DNA of 64,000 nt from Tremella fuciformis. Its lineage: Eukaryota; Basidiomycota; Tremellomycetes; Tremellales; Tremellaceae. Where the stretch lies: NCBI GenBank assembly GCA_032768795.1, contig CP136495.1, positions 560,501 to 624,500 of the forward strand, given 5' to 3'. Each line of letters begins with the position of its first letter. Positions within the stretch are counted from its first letter, which is position 1. Made by a program: the position numbers and the translations under genes. Under the pieces are notes generated by a model, which was not told the DNA's origin, made no database searches, and saw nothing but the letters and a program-made list of their open reading frames with translations. This document shows positions 20,501-32,182 of this stretch, one piece after another.

Positions 20501-22832
20501 CTATGATGTCCCGTTGTAGACGACCGAGATGGGATCGATGTAGTCTAGCGAGGTGCCGTTGGCATAGTACTGCGGGTCAGTCGTCCTGCTGCCCCCAGGC
20601 CCCCAATCCGAGCGAAGGTACTCGTACTCACTGCCAGGCGGAAGAAGTGCTCCCCGACCGCAAGAGCGAGGTTGGCCATGTCCACACCTGCCCATCAGCC
20701 GGATTCCGAACCGCTCATCCCTCTGCTCACGCGTTGCGTTCGTGTCCCGCCACAGGAGGACATCGTCCAGCAGCACATTCCAGCCCGTCACGCCCTCCCC
20801 TCTCAAATCCCCCGTCAGCCCTTCCCAACTGACCACACTGCCATTCGTAGGCAAGAAAGCCGGCGTGAGGTCCGGGCCAGTATAACTGTCGCCGGCGAGC
20901 TGGACGGCCGTCTCGAGGATACTGTCCCACCCCCATCTGCCCACCCCGTCCAGAAACCAGCCCAGGGCGAAGGCCTGGAAGAGCGCGCTCACGCGGTCCG
21001 GGAGGCACATGAGGGGCGCGAGCAGGAGCGCGAGCATGTAGTGGTGGATGTGCAGCGAGTACCCCGGGATGAAGGCGAGCACCAGGAGCAGTGCGCCCAA
21101 GGGGATGTACCTTCAGGAATCAGCCCTGATGAAGGCAGGGGGAGAGGGAGAGGGCGCACCTGACGAGGTAATACCGCACCATGCCTATGCGCCGCACTGC
21201 GGCCCACTGTACGATCACGACGACGACGACCACGATGGCGAGCACCACCAGCCCCACCACACTGCCCGCGTCGCGCGCGGAGCGAATGCCCCCAGACGCG
21301 AGGCGCGTGATGGGCAGCGCGGCGAAGATCGTGCTGCTCTCTACGCCGATCCAGAAGCCTGCGCCCTGCCAGAGAGCCAGCTCGACCGGCATCCCCGCTT
21401 TGTGAAAAGCGAGCAGCGTACGGCGGAAGGAGACGCGGTAAAACCAGTACCCGACGAGCGCGACGGGGAGGACGGCGGCGCTGATGTCTTGCCAGTCTGG
21501 CGGCATGCTCGGCGGGTCCGACACGAGGACGATCTGGAAAAAGCCCAGCAGCAGCAGGGTGGAGAAGAGCCACGGTGGAGACGGGAGCAGGAGGGTGAAG
21601 ATGGCCAGGCATATGGCGTTGTAGGTGGAGATCTCGGTGTGCAAGGAGATGGCGCCTGTCTGTGATATCCGCGAGAGGGTGAAGCCCGCCGGGAACGCCG
21701 GCTCGAACGGCGCGGGCGTTATTCCGTGCGCGGACACGGACTCGTTGGATCCCCCGGGGTATGTGCTCGGGTTGACGTAGACCGCACCGCCCTGCGCGTC
21801 CGATATGAGCCCCGCGTGTATCGCCGCGGGGCAGATCCAGCTGTCGGCGCGGTACACGCCGTCGGTGCCGCCAATGACGAGCGGCACGTTGTTCAGCAGC
21901 TCCGAGCCGACCCAGCGCTCGTTGCCGAGCGTCACGGCGCTGCAACCGCCGAAACACCGATAGGCGCCGACCCAGTCGTCTGCCCAGCCGGGGAGACAGT
22001 CCTCCGCTTGGATGCCGCACGTGTCGGGCGGCCAGTCGTTCCACGGGGCCGATGCACATGAGAGGATGGGGAGGGATGAGGCGTAGTACTGTTGTCGGAC
22101 GAGCAGGATGAAGCCGGCCATCCATACGAGGAAGAAGGGGATGAGTAGGAAGAGGCGCGGTCGGACTTGCCTTAGAGGTGTGGACGAGGCTGATCCGTGT
22201 GACTCTGTCTGGGACCGATCTGCCTGGCTGCTTTCTTCGTCCGGAATGTCCGGGATGGACGATCGCGAAGATGAGGCAGAGGACCGGAGTGCGAAGTACC
22301 GCTCCAGGCGAGGAAGGTACGGCGTCTCGCGCCGCAACGATACTGGAAAGTATGGCGGGATGTAGTCGTACAGGTCCAACCACCATCGGTCGATATTGAT
22401 CGTCCGTCGTCTCTGGCCAACTGTCGCTGACAGGTTCAAGAGAGGGCGCAGGGGAGGCCACTGCGACCTGGGGACCGGAGGAGGTCCTAGGATCCACAGT
22501 ACACCCCTCGCTATTCTCTGAGCTGGCCCCGCAAAGCCTCGGGGATGGCGAGACGGCCCAGCATCGCCAGCGATGTCGAGCAAGGTCGGCTCGGACTGCC
22601 CGCCAATGTCGAGGGTTTTCAAGCTCATGTAGCCGTCGTCTTCACCAGTACGGAGCACACCCGAGTTGGCGAGAGAGGAAGAAGGCGTATCGTCCGCTCC
22701 AAGATCAGAGCTCGAGTCGGCATCGATATGACCAGTACGCCGAATGCGACCTCGGCTTTGAGGGCTGGACGGTCGTCCTTTCACAAAGGCCGCTTTTGCT
22801 TTGTCGACCTCGTCCAAAGTTATGGGAGCCAT
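20501..22832 (-). CDS. LCCL-domain multi-pass membrane protein
   Basis: Exons 21160-22832, 20731-21110, 20632-20687 and 20501-20569 join to about 725 aa. A disordered cytosolic N-terminus (about 1-235) leads to one hydrophobic segment (LFLLIPFFLVWMAGFILLV). A luminal LCCL domain follows, with its cysteines and signature (DTCGIQAEDC, YRCFGGC, VYRADSWICPAAIHAG). About six to eight further hydrophobic segments complete the protein. LCCL domains are thought to bind lipid or carbohydrate. The role of these fungal proteins is not known to me. The last two small exons give VDMANLALAVGEHFFRLA, which fits the membrane-protein tail better than reading straight through. The 5' end is divergent from NDUFS4. 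Confidence 0.9.
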
Positions 22833-23285
22833 GCTGGACTTCCTTTACCGGCTGTCAGAGGCGTCCCTGGACAGTCGGTTGACGATGACCGAGCATCGTT
22901 TCTTGCAAGTTGGGACGAGACGAGAGAGCTGCTCCAGGTAGGCGATTGGCAGCTTCGGCCGAGAGTGAGCTTGGCGAGTTGGAGCTGTAGTCGTGCTGAG
23001 CGGATCGAGCCGCGTGCTTGGCGTCAATGACCGTCAGCTGGCCTGCAGCTCTCCCTGCGCCCAAAGTCAGAAGGAAGTGTGTAGTTATGCACAAGTGACC
23101 ATGCAGCTGCGCTATTGTCGTCTCGCAGCATTCCTCGCTGCATCTCATCAGCTGACCGAAGCCCGGCCCGAACCCCAAGGCGCCTATCGGGTGCTACCTA
23201 AAGTTAGGCGCTCAAAGGCCTCTTTAGCAGCCTATCCATTGGCTCGCTCCTCTCTGCTCTCTCTGCATACAAAAGACACAACGCC
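22833..23285. promoter_or_regulatory. Divergent promoter, LCCL gene / NDUFS4
   Basis: A 453-bp gap between two start codons that point away from each other. I see no strong TATA box or repeat, and no convincing coding frame. Confidence 0.4.
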
Positions 23286-24057
23286 ATGTCGCTCGGGCTC
23301 AGCAGCATGCTCCGGCCCGTCCTCGCCCGCCAGTCCATCGCCCTGCGCCCGCTGGTCGCAACGCGCGCATTCTCAGTGTCCCCGAGGTGGAGGGACGAGT
23401 CGCACCCCAGTGCAGCGCCGAAGGACCCGTACCCCGGAGACGTGGTTGCGCATGCCTCTCCCGGCCCGGTGACGGTGCACAAGACGCCCGAGGCGATCGC
23501 GGCGGATGTGGTGTCGGATGCGCCGTGTGAGCCTCCCCTTCTCCTCCCACCTCTCCGTCTCCTCCCGCCTCAACGGAGATGAATGGTTTAGCTATGGGGA
23601 GAGGAGAAGAGGTGGTATGCTGATGCTGCCCAGCCGAGCTGCGCTATCGCCCCGTGCGGATCTACCGCCCGACCAAGTCGACGATGCAGTCGGCAAAAGG
23701 CAAGACGCGGCGGTGGATTGTGGACTGGGACGTACTGCAGGGGAGCGGGCGGTGGGAGAACCCCCTGATGGGCTGGGGAAGCAGTGCGGATTACATGCAG
23801 GGGACGACGATGGCGTTCCGCACGCGCGAGGACGCCGTGGCCTTTGTGCGTACCCCTCCCCCTCCCTCCAACTTCGATACTGACCTGCCAGGCCGAGAAG
23901 CAGGGATGGGACTATTATGTCCAGGAACCCAAAGCGGGCAAGATCCCGCCAAAGAACTATGGTCAGCTTTCGTTGTCGAGCCGGAAGTGTGAGCTGACCT
24001 GCAGCGAGCAACTATGTCCATGTACCTGGCAAACTGCGGATCCACCACACCAAGTAG
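23286..24057 (+). CDS. Complex I subunit NDUFS4 (NUO-21 / AQDQ)
   Basis: Exons 23286-23526, 23634-23845, 23892-23961 and 24005-24057 join to 191 aa. The N-terminus (MSLGLSSMLRPVLARQ, then RAFSVSPRW) is a mitochondrial targeting peptide with a typical cleavage region. The mature part carries the family hallmarks VRIYRPTKSTMQSAKGKTRR, the conserved RWENPLMGWGSSADYM and the C-terminal NYVHVPGKLRIHHTK. It is an accessory subunit of NADH:ubiquinone oxidoreductase in the peripheral arm near the N-module. Its presence implies a respiratory chain with complex I. Length is as expected for fungi. Confidence 0.96.
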
Positions 24058-24187
24058 ACCGCCTCCTCCGGTTCAAGCCTCATGCATCGTTCTTCTCAAT
24101 ATACCCTCTTTGCCTGATTATGTCTACGATCTAATCTATCGAAGCGGCACCACCTTTTTCCGAAACTCATCATGGCCTTTTCTTAAA

Positions 24188-27053
24188 TTACTCGTCGTGA
24201 GTCGGCACGTCGGCCGGCTCGTGGATATGATCCGTGTCCACCGTCTCGTGCTGCTTATGCTTCCCTTGACTACCCATCAGCTCCTTGCGTCGGTTCCACG
24301 ACAGTCACTGACCGGATCCCCTCGCATGCCTTCCCAAGGACATCCGCCAGCACGTCAAAGTCAGACAACTCGTTGAATACTTGAGCAGAGAGCCGCGTCC
24401 ACCATCGCCCGGCATGTGGATACTTCAGGCTCAGCTCTTGCCAAAGCATACGGCCACCCAACTGGCATAGGACTCACGGTGGGCGCAAAGCAATTGGCAG
24501 CGAAAAGCTCGTCTTCAAAGTACTTGAGCTGCGCGTACATCTCTGCTAGGTTCTCCGGCTTGGGCACCTCTGGAAGCGCCACGTTGACCTGGTCATCAGC
24601 CGACAGATTGGACCGCCATGTGGTCGACTTGCCATCGCAGCGGTGAGCTTGTTGCCTGGGACGTCCATGATGGGAGTTCCCCAAGCTTTGCTGACCCGCT
24701 TACCGCCCCCGATCGTCAGCCCGAGCCACAGCTGACTGCGAGAGACCAGACCCACTCGACAGCCAATGTATGGCAATACTCCATGATCCGGTCCTCGCCG
24801 CCGATACTTTCTCTGAAGTCGAGAGCAGCTGCAACAGACAGCGTCGGTCCAAAGTCCTGCGTCCCAGTCCACTCAAACTGCTTGTGAGCACGCTCTTGGT
24901 CTGTCGGTAAAGGTCGCTCACTTGAGGCTCGAAAGCCCATTCGCGCGCGGGCGGTGCGTCCGGGGTGATGTCGCGAGTGGGATACCGGCTGGATTCGTAC
25001 CTATGTGAGGTCGGGAAGGACGATCGGATCAAGTGTTGATTCCTGTGGCATGAGCACGGACTCCCCCGTGCGCTCAAGGACTTGCCGTAACGGGACATAC
25101 ATGACCGAAGCACCACGGTGGGCGTACAGCCATTTGTGACAGTTCTTACCATCAGTAACCCGCCTGCTTTGATGGCGTCCTACACTCACCGATACCCAGA
25201 AGTCACAATCGGCCCTCTTGACATCCGTCTTGACCTGTCCAATGGCGTGGGCTGCATCGACAAGCGACAGGGCACCGTATCGCTTGCAGAGCCGCACGAT
25301 GTCTTCCCACGGGAAGACCATACTTCACGTCAACGAGAACCTTCCACTTTGTTGGTACCCTACCCTGGGTTGGACGAGATCTGGTCGACGACCACCATCC
25401 GGACTCGGGTTTCGCTAGTTTTCCCCTCCGCCTTTGCTTGGCCTGTGTAGTTGACGTGGGCGACCTTGTTGTACTTTGCCAAAGTCTGCTCGGTTGCCGC
25501 TACAATCTCTCCGGGCTCGCAGGGGAATGTCACGCTTATGTTTTCGAGCGAGACGCCAGGATTCCGATCGCAGACGTATTTGATTGTCTGTCCCACTGCC
25601 CCATAAGTAGTACCGTCTGCCCTTCAGCAAGAGCTGGTGGGTAGAACCAAGACACTGACAGATGATGATGACATCGCCGTCCGCCCAGTCGATAGCAGAC
25701 GTGATCGTGTTGATGCCATGCGTGGCATTCGGTACTATGACACACTCGTGCTCGTCCGCCCCAATCAGCTTGGCGACCCGTTTCTTGACTTCGTTGAGCT
25801 TTGGCAGACATGATCGCCGCATGAAGAGATCCGGTCGGGCTTCAGTCTCCGCATGTACGGCGTGCACAGCATCCAATACGGTCTTGGGAGCGGCGCCATA
25901 GCTTCCCAAGTTGAGGTTGACATCTGCCATTCAGCCCAGTGCTTTCTTAGCGGGGTAAGACGCACAATTCTCAGCAAACGCCCAGTATTTGAGCATTCCA
26001 CGTCCAAAGTCCGGGTAACCCTCTTTTGTCTTTCCTCTGATACGGCTCTCATCACTTTCGCCTCCCACACTACTGTTGGCGTCATTGGGCGTCGAAGCCC
26101 CCGGCTGCTCTCGGATCGCTCGGTGCCGCTCAACCTCATCAAACTCGGTCGTATCCTTGCCCGTCCACAGATGAGCCTTCTCCTTGATAAAAGTATCGAA
26201 GCTGTGATCAGCATGTATCTTGAAATGTGTGTACAGATGACCAACGTCCACATTGCGGGCTCCAGCCTGTCCAGGGAAGCACTCCAAACATAGACCCAGG
26301 CCTCCTTCAAACCGACGCCGACCTCCTGATTGCCGTTTGGGCCATCATCTTTGGCATGCAATTTGAGCTGCTTGACAAGCTTTTCAGCTTCGAGATTGTC
26401 AAAGACCTCCCTCGACGCAGGATCGGAGATCGCCTTTGGTAAGTTGTCGATCCCGGCCGGGAGCGTGAGGGTTTGGACAGTGAGCTTTTGCCGAGAATAT
26501 TCCTGCTAGTCAGCCCCAGACTGAGTTGCTACCTGAACTGACCGTGCCCTCGAAAATGTCGAGTGCTTGCACGTCTTGATAGCTCAGTCCTTTGACAAAT
26601 GTGCCTCGGGTGTTGACGTCTTCAGAAAGCAAGACTCTTCCTTCATCAGTCTCAATTGATGGGATCATTCGGACCCCGCTCACTCATTCTTTGGGGCCAA
26701 GGTGTGGGTCTGCTCTTTGCCAATAAGACCTGGGTAGTCTTCGCCCTTGACGCAATGGCGAGTGTAGTCCTGTGGGATCAGCTGATGAGCGACCAATAAG
26801 CTGGCTTGTACCCACCGGTAGAAGCGCATCCTGGAATGTCAAGCCTTCGCACTTGTGGCCCAAGACACGAGCGAGGATGGCAGGGACGCAGAGGGTGCCA
26901 TAGAAGAAGACTGCTTGTCAGCATATCACCCGCAGCTCCTCCTAGCTCACAGTCGTATGACTGAGGGTCGAAGTCAAACTTCGGCTCCGCTTTGACTTGT
27001 CCCTCTTGGCCTGCTTCGGGTGTCTGCGAAGCGCTCGAGGTCATGCTGCCCAT
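24188..27053 (-). CDS. Gamma-glutamylcyclotransferase (AIG2-like) fused to a class V PLP lyase (Egt2-like)
   Basis: Sixteen exons on the minus strand give one protein of roughly 700 aa. The N-terminal part is AIG2/GGCT-like: DFFFYGTLCVPAILARVLGH holds the substrate-loop YGTL, DIFEGTEYSRQ supplies the likely catalytic Glu, and LEPAMWT plus FIKEKAHLW closes the domain. A linker of about 50 residues leads into GYPDFGRGMLKYWAFAEN, the start of a class V aminotransferase. It continues as YVNLNLGSYGAAP, NATHGINTI, SLVDAAHAIGQ, the PLP-lysine site NCHKWL, and QFEWTGTQDFGP. The second half resembles isopenicillin N epimerase-like proteins and S. pombe Egt2, the ergothioneine C-S lyase. Both domains lie in the same uninterrupted exon (about 25966-26230), so the fusion is not a gene-model artefact. 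Two introns are GC-AG (25043-25085, 24589-24632). One junction (near 24730-24800) is uncertain. Confidence 0.85.
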
Positions 27054-27567
27054 GGAGCGGACTTGGGAGCGAAGCGATGTGGTTCAACAGGACTGCGAGC
27101 TTCTCGAGCTATATTGCGGCTGTTTCTTCGTCCGTCCTGTCCCTTCGAGTCGAAATTGAGGAGTGGGCAAGAGCATGTGCAAGACAGAAGCGAATGCCTT
27201 ATCGCAATACCTCTTCTTGCATATGGTCCACCTCCACATGCCTCGAGTCGTCACCTCTACCCCACGGGGTGGAGGGCGTGATTTTCGGGATCGGATCGTC
27301 ACCTGACCAGTTTTCCCTGAAAATTACACCCAAATAGGGAAAACTACAGCCAAATCGGCGGCGACGCGTGTGAGGTTGACTTTTGAGATACAAAGTCAAT
27401 CCTCGTCATCTATCGACCAGTTCATCATTGTCTTGCTGCTTCTTTGACTGCTTGTCGGGGCACTACCTGGTCTAGCCGTCGATGTGCGGGCTCTTTCTCG
27501 GATCTTGATGCCGCCAGAGAGGTGATGTTCGAGGTAGGGCGGCTTTCCCACCTGTATCGCCGTCGCC
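27054..27567. promoter_or_regulatory. Divergent promoter, fusion gene / MPH1
   Basis: 514 bp between divergent starts. It contains a perfect 9-bp inverted repeat GTTTTCCCT / AGGGAAAAC (27310-27318 and 27336-27344) with a 17-nt spacer. No coding potential is seen. Confidence 0.45.
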
Positions 27568-30500
27568 ATGTCCGACTTTGACTTTGATGACGATTCTTTC
27601 TTGGTGGACGACTCTTTCCTCGCAGAGGTCGACAATATCGCTTCGAAGGCGAGCCGGGTGCCAGGTCAAGATGCTGCCTCCCGCAGTGGACAATCTGCCG
27701 TTCCACCGCGGCATGTTGCTGCCAAGTCCGTGGCCGCAAGGCCAGCTGTCCTCAACGCCCAACCGGGCCCGTCTCGCCTACCATACTCAAGGCCCCCTAG
27801 ACCACTTCAACCTTCCAGCGACGACTACGATGACATGTCTCTGCCAGCAGACTCATTCGCTATGATCGACTCGATCGCCGCGAGGTCAAAGCCGACCGCC
27901 CCACCCCGTGTGTCAACCACGATGCCTACCGTCATACCGTCTTCAAGGCTCGGAATGACGCGGACGTCAAGCGGGAGTGGGGGAAGCTTCATGCAGACGC
28001 ACCTGAACTTTCGGCGGGACAATCAGGGGACCAAAGGGAAAAGATGGGATCGCACAGCGTTTGCAGAGACCGGCCGGCGGATAGATGCGAAAAAGGCAAA
28101 AGCGAGGGGCAAGGCAGGACAGGGCAAAGGACGGTCCTCGTGGGGTGACGAGGCAGAGGAGGAAGACGAAGAGGAAGAGGATGACTGGGACGAGCCGCTC
28201 GCTCCGAACCCGAAGCCCCTTGTCGACATTCGTGCGTGCACCTCTTTCAGCAGGAGAAGCTGACAAGTCAGATAAACCGTACGAGCCTCAAAGGCATTTT
28301 CCCATCTCTGCTACTTTGGGTACCTACATATACCCGACGAACCGCCCGAAGCGAGATTATCAATACGAGATTGTCCAAGCGTGCTTCACGGATAATTGCT
28401 TGGTCGCATTGCCGACGGGACTGGGGAAGACATTCGTGGCCGGTGTGGTCATGCTAAATTGTCAGTACCATAGATCCACCTTCCTTCCCGCAAAGCTGAC
28501 CCCTAGTTTATCGATGGTTTCCGACCGGGAAAATCATCTTCTTGGCACATACGAGACCGCTGGTCAACCAGCAAATAGAAGCTTGTCAGACATCTTGTGG
28601 AATACCTAGCAAAGATGCCGCCGTAATGACCGGTCAGAGTGCTTCTGCGAAGGAGCGTGCTCGCTTGGTACGTCTACTTCGTCGAGGATTCCGAATGCTA
28701 AACGGTACTAGTGGGAAGAACGAAGAGTATTCTACTGTACGCCCCAGACCTTCGATAATGACCTGAAGAAGGGTGTTGTCGATCCTCGGGATATCGTCTT
28801 GGTAGTTTTCGGTCGGTTTCGCCTGCTGCTTTTCTCCATGGGGCCTGACATCGCAGATGAAGCGCACAAAGCTTCAGGTTCATATGCCTATACGACGCTT
28901 CTTGCATTCTTGATGGCGCATACCCCGTACTTCCGTGTCCTCGCCCTGACTGCAACACCTGGTAGCACCGTCGAAAAGGTACAAGACGTTGTCGATGCTT
29001 TGCACATCAGCCGTATCGAGATTCGAGAAGCGGAAGCACCTGAGATTCGCAAATACATGAACGAGAAACGGACGGAAAAGCACGTCGTTCCCATGGGGGA
29101 GGTGGTGGCAGACTTCCGTGACCGCTGGGTCGCTCTGATGAGGGTGAGCCAATCAAGCTCATGAGGGAGCCTGCTTATGGAACAGCCCTATGTCGCCAAA
29201 CTCGTTGCGAAGGACATTCTCACGGACCGCGACCTTGACGTCAAACGCCTCAAGACCTTCCGCCTTACAATGGCGAAGAGGACTCTTGCTGGCAATCAGG
29301 CCCTGCGGTGGGCATATGGCAGTTTGACCCAGATCGAGGCGATGGCGCGTGCCATGGGCTATCTCGTATGGTCGTCAGAGATCGGCATCAGGCTGCGACT
29401 GATGAGCAGCTTGAATTTTCCATCGGCATGTTTCACACCGAGCTTCTCAAGCTGTCCGGCGGCTCGAACCCTACAGGCAAGAAGACCACGTCGAAAGGTG
29501 GCGCGAATGCTTTGAGAAACAACTTTGAATTTCAAAAGTTGCTTCGCGACGTCGAGGCTGAGCTCAACTGCATCAGAATCGGACAGCGGGGAAAATCCAA
29601 GGCCGATAAGCACCCAAAGATGGTCAAAACCCTCGAGCTGGTGTGTATCGGGATCTGGCCGGCCTCGAGAGCTCATGGACAGCTCCTCGACCACTTTACA
29701 CAGGCAGAGGAGGATGAAAAGTCGCTCGGAGAGAAGAACGACACTCGTGCCATGGTCTTTTGCTCTTATCGAGACTGCGTGCTCGAAGTGGTGGTATGTC
29801 CGATTCCATGATCGGAAACGTCGCTGAAGAGCAGCACATGCTCAATCAGCACTCGGGATTGTTGCGAGCCACCAAATTTGTCGGGCAGTCGCAAGGCAAA
29901 TCTGAGGGTGACAAGGGCTTTACTCAGAAGGATCAGAAGAAGGTCGGTCTGATCGCCTTGTTCGAGGGCTCAGGCTGATTCGTAGACTATCCAAGAGTTC
30001 AAAGAAGGCAAATTCAACATCCTCGTCTCTACATCGATAGGCGAAGAGGGTTTGGACATTGGCGAGGTCGACTTTGTGGTCATCTATGACATGCCCAAAC
30101 AGTCCATCAAACTTGTATGCCCATTGCCTTTTGCGATTCTTGGCCACTTATGATCAGCTTCAGCGTGTCGGTCGTACAGGCCGCAAACGCAGTGGCAAAG
30201 TGCATGTGCTCATGTCGGAAAACCGCGAGGACACCAACTGGGAATCGGCTCAGCAGACCCACCGAGAGATCCAGGAGGAGATCCTGCACTCCCGCAATCT
30301 CGAGCTATTTGACGACGTCGAGCCGTTACTGCCCCGCGGCAAGTTTCCGCAGTGCATCGAGCAGGAGATGCCGGTGGATGCTTGGGATCCGGATGAGCAG
30401 AAACCGAAGCGCAAAGCGCCCACGTCGGCCCGTGCTGCTCCCAAGCGTAAGAAGGCTGCAAAGAGTCTCGATGACGAGGACGAGGAGCCTGAAGAGGAAG

Positions 30501-31909
30501 AGGAACTAGACCCACCTCGAAAGAAGCAGCGCGGGCATGAGATCCCGGACGATGCTCACGAGGGCTTCAAATCGGTTGCGGAGCTACTGAGGGACAAAGG
30601 CAAGGAGAAGGGCAAAGGTCGCGCCAAGAAAGAAATACAGCGCGTCTTGTCAGAAAGCGAATCCGACGAGCCTGTGGAGGTCAAGTCGGCGACTGTCACC
30701 GCATTCTCTGCGCGGAAAACCGCTCGGTCCGGCAGCAAGAGAAGCACTGCTGCTGAGGCTGCTGCGAACCGAAAACGCATGCGGGAAGAAGAAGAGGCAG
30801 AACAAGCCAGGCAGCAAAAGTCGGACGAGTTAAATCGTGCCGCGATCGACTTCTTCAATACCGTCGGGCCCGTGCGCCGGGCTCGAACAGCTGGTCCTCT
30901 CATGACTCCGCCTTCGTCCCCGTCAGCCTCATCCGCTGCATCTCAGTCCCCACGCAAGTATCCGTTATCGCCGCCGACAGATGAATCCAACCCGGGCGCG
31001 AAGCCTCGGGGCGATGCCGCCAAATTGACGCCTCGGACAGCTGCTGCGGTCGGCTTTTCTCAAGTCGACCCCATCGACTTGTCCTTTGACGACGAGCTGT
31101 CTCCCGCTCCTCCCTCGAGGCTACTGCCTCCGATGCGGCCTGCTTTAGAACAAGCCAAATCGACCGACATGATGCCTCCTCCGCCTGTGCCTTCTCACCG
31201 AATGTCATCTCCGTCTGACGCATCGACGCCCAATATGCCTCGGACACAATTCCCAGTCCGGCGCCTAGGACTGCAACGAAAACGAGCCGTGATTCCGTCT
31301 TCCACCGAGAAGTCTGAGGCTGGTGCAGGCGCATCTGGATCGAATGAGACGCCCGCCGGTCCAAGCCGACTGAAAAGGCGATACGAAGACTCGTCGCCGC
31401 TAATCGGCACCTCGCCAGTCGACCGTCTCCAAGCCGGCCGGCCCAACCTCGCCGCCGCCACGCACGCCGCCGCGCACGGGCGCAGAAGACGCGGTGTGCC
31501 AGCCGCGCAGATGGCCGAGCTGCTGGACCTCGACGCGGGCGTCTCGGACGCCTCGCAGGCCTCGTCGGACACGTCGACCGAGGCCTCCGAGGACGAGTCG
31601 GACCGCGCCTTTGCAGGACAGGACTTTGCCCCGACGCAGGCGCCGAGGGGGTACAACCAGCGCGCGGTGTACGTCGCGGGCCTGGGGACGCAGGCGCCGC
31701 AGCACGGACTGGCGTTCAAGAAGACGGGCGCGGAGGAGCGCGCGAGGTGGTTGAGCAAGGCGCGGGCGCCCGTGCTGGTCACGGATGACGAGGCGAGCGG
31801 GACCAGCGAGAACGAGTACGAGCTGGGCAGCTTTGTGGTGAATGATGAGGATGTGGATTTTGACAGTCAGACGCAGGCCCCGACGAGCGACGCGTACTCG
31901 TTTTCATAA
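27568..31909 (+). CDS. MPH1: ATP-dependent DNA helicase Mph1 (FANCM orthologue)
   Basis: A multi-exon gene. The acidic, disordered N-terminus (MSDFDFDDDSFLVDDSF) is followed, after a 40-bp intron in the 28230-28270 region, by an SF2 helicase: RPKRDYQYEIVQ (Q-motif area), Walker A VALPTGLGKTF, THTRPLVNQQIEACQ-like motif Ia, Walker B DEAH in FDEAHKASG (formed across an intron near 28815-28857), and LALTATPGS (motif III). The C-terminal lobe has SIGEEGLDIGEVDFVVIYD and QRVGRTGRKRSG (motifs V and VI). The last exon (from about 30156) encodes a roughly 580-residue charged, Ser/Pro-rich tail with basic patches, presumably for nuclear localisation and partner binding. FANCM/Mph1 remodels stalled forks and dissolves D-loops. 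The gene shares a divergent promoter with the cyclotransferase/lyase gene. Confidence 0.95.
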
Positions 31910-32182
31910 ACAACCCAAATTCCTGTCTGCTAGGCATAACCTCTGTTGTAGTATCTGCCTGTAGTGCGTAGTGCCTCACATGCATCGCTCGGGTAAATGG
32001 AGTGGGATGAGTGGCTGAGTGGGCAGTCGCATGCATTGTCCGTCCGTCTGATGTAAGATATGATAGGTAGATCGTCGTGATTGTCGTCGTTTGTGGTGGT
32101 GATACAGTCTGTGGCTCTACATGCACTATGGGCTCTGAACTCTCTGTCTTCCGTGCCTCTCCGCTCGAGTCAGAGGAGGGGA
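31910..32182. other. Convergent 3' region, MPH1 / GMC oxidoreductase
   Basis: 273 bp between two stop codons on opposite strands. No gene is visible. Confidence 0.5.

Noticed and set aside
20989..22497. Long alternative open frame (about 500 codons) across the LCCL gene
   Set aside because: It is very rich in Arg/Pro/Ala, has no motif, and overlaps a clear LCCL membrane protein. It is a GC-rich frame shadow.
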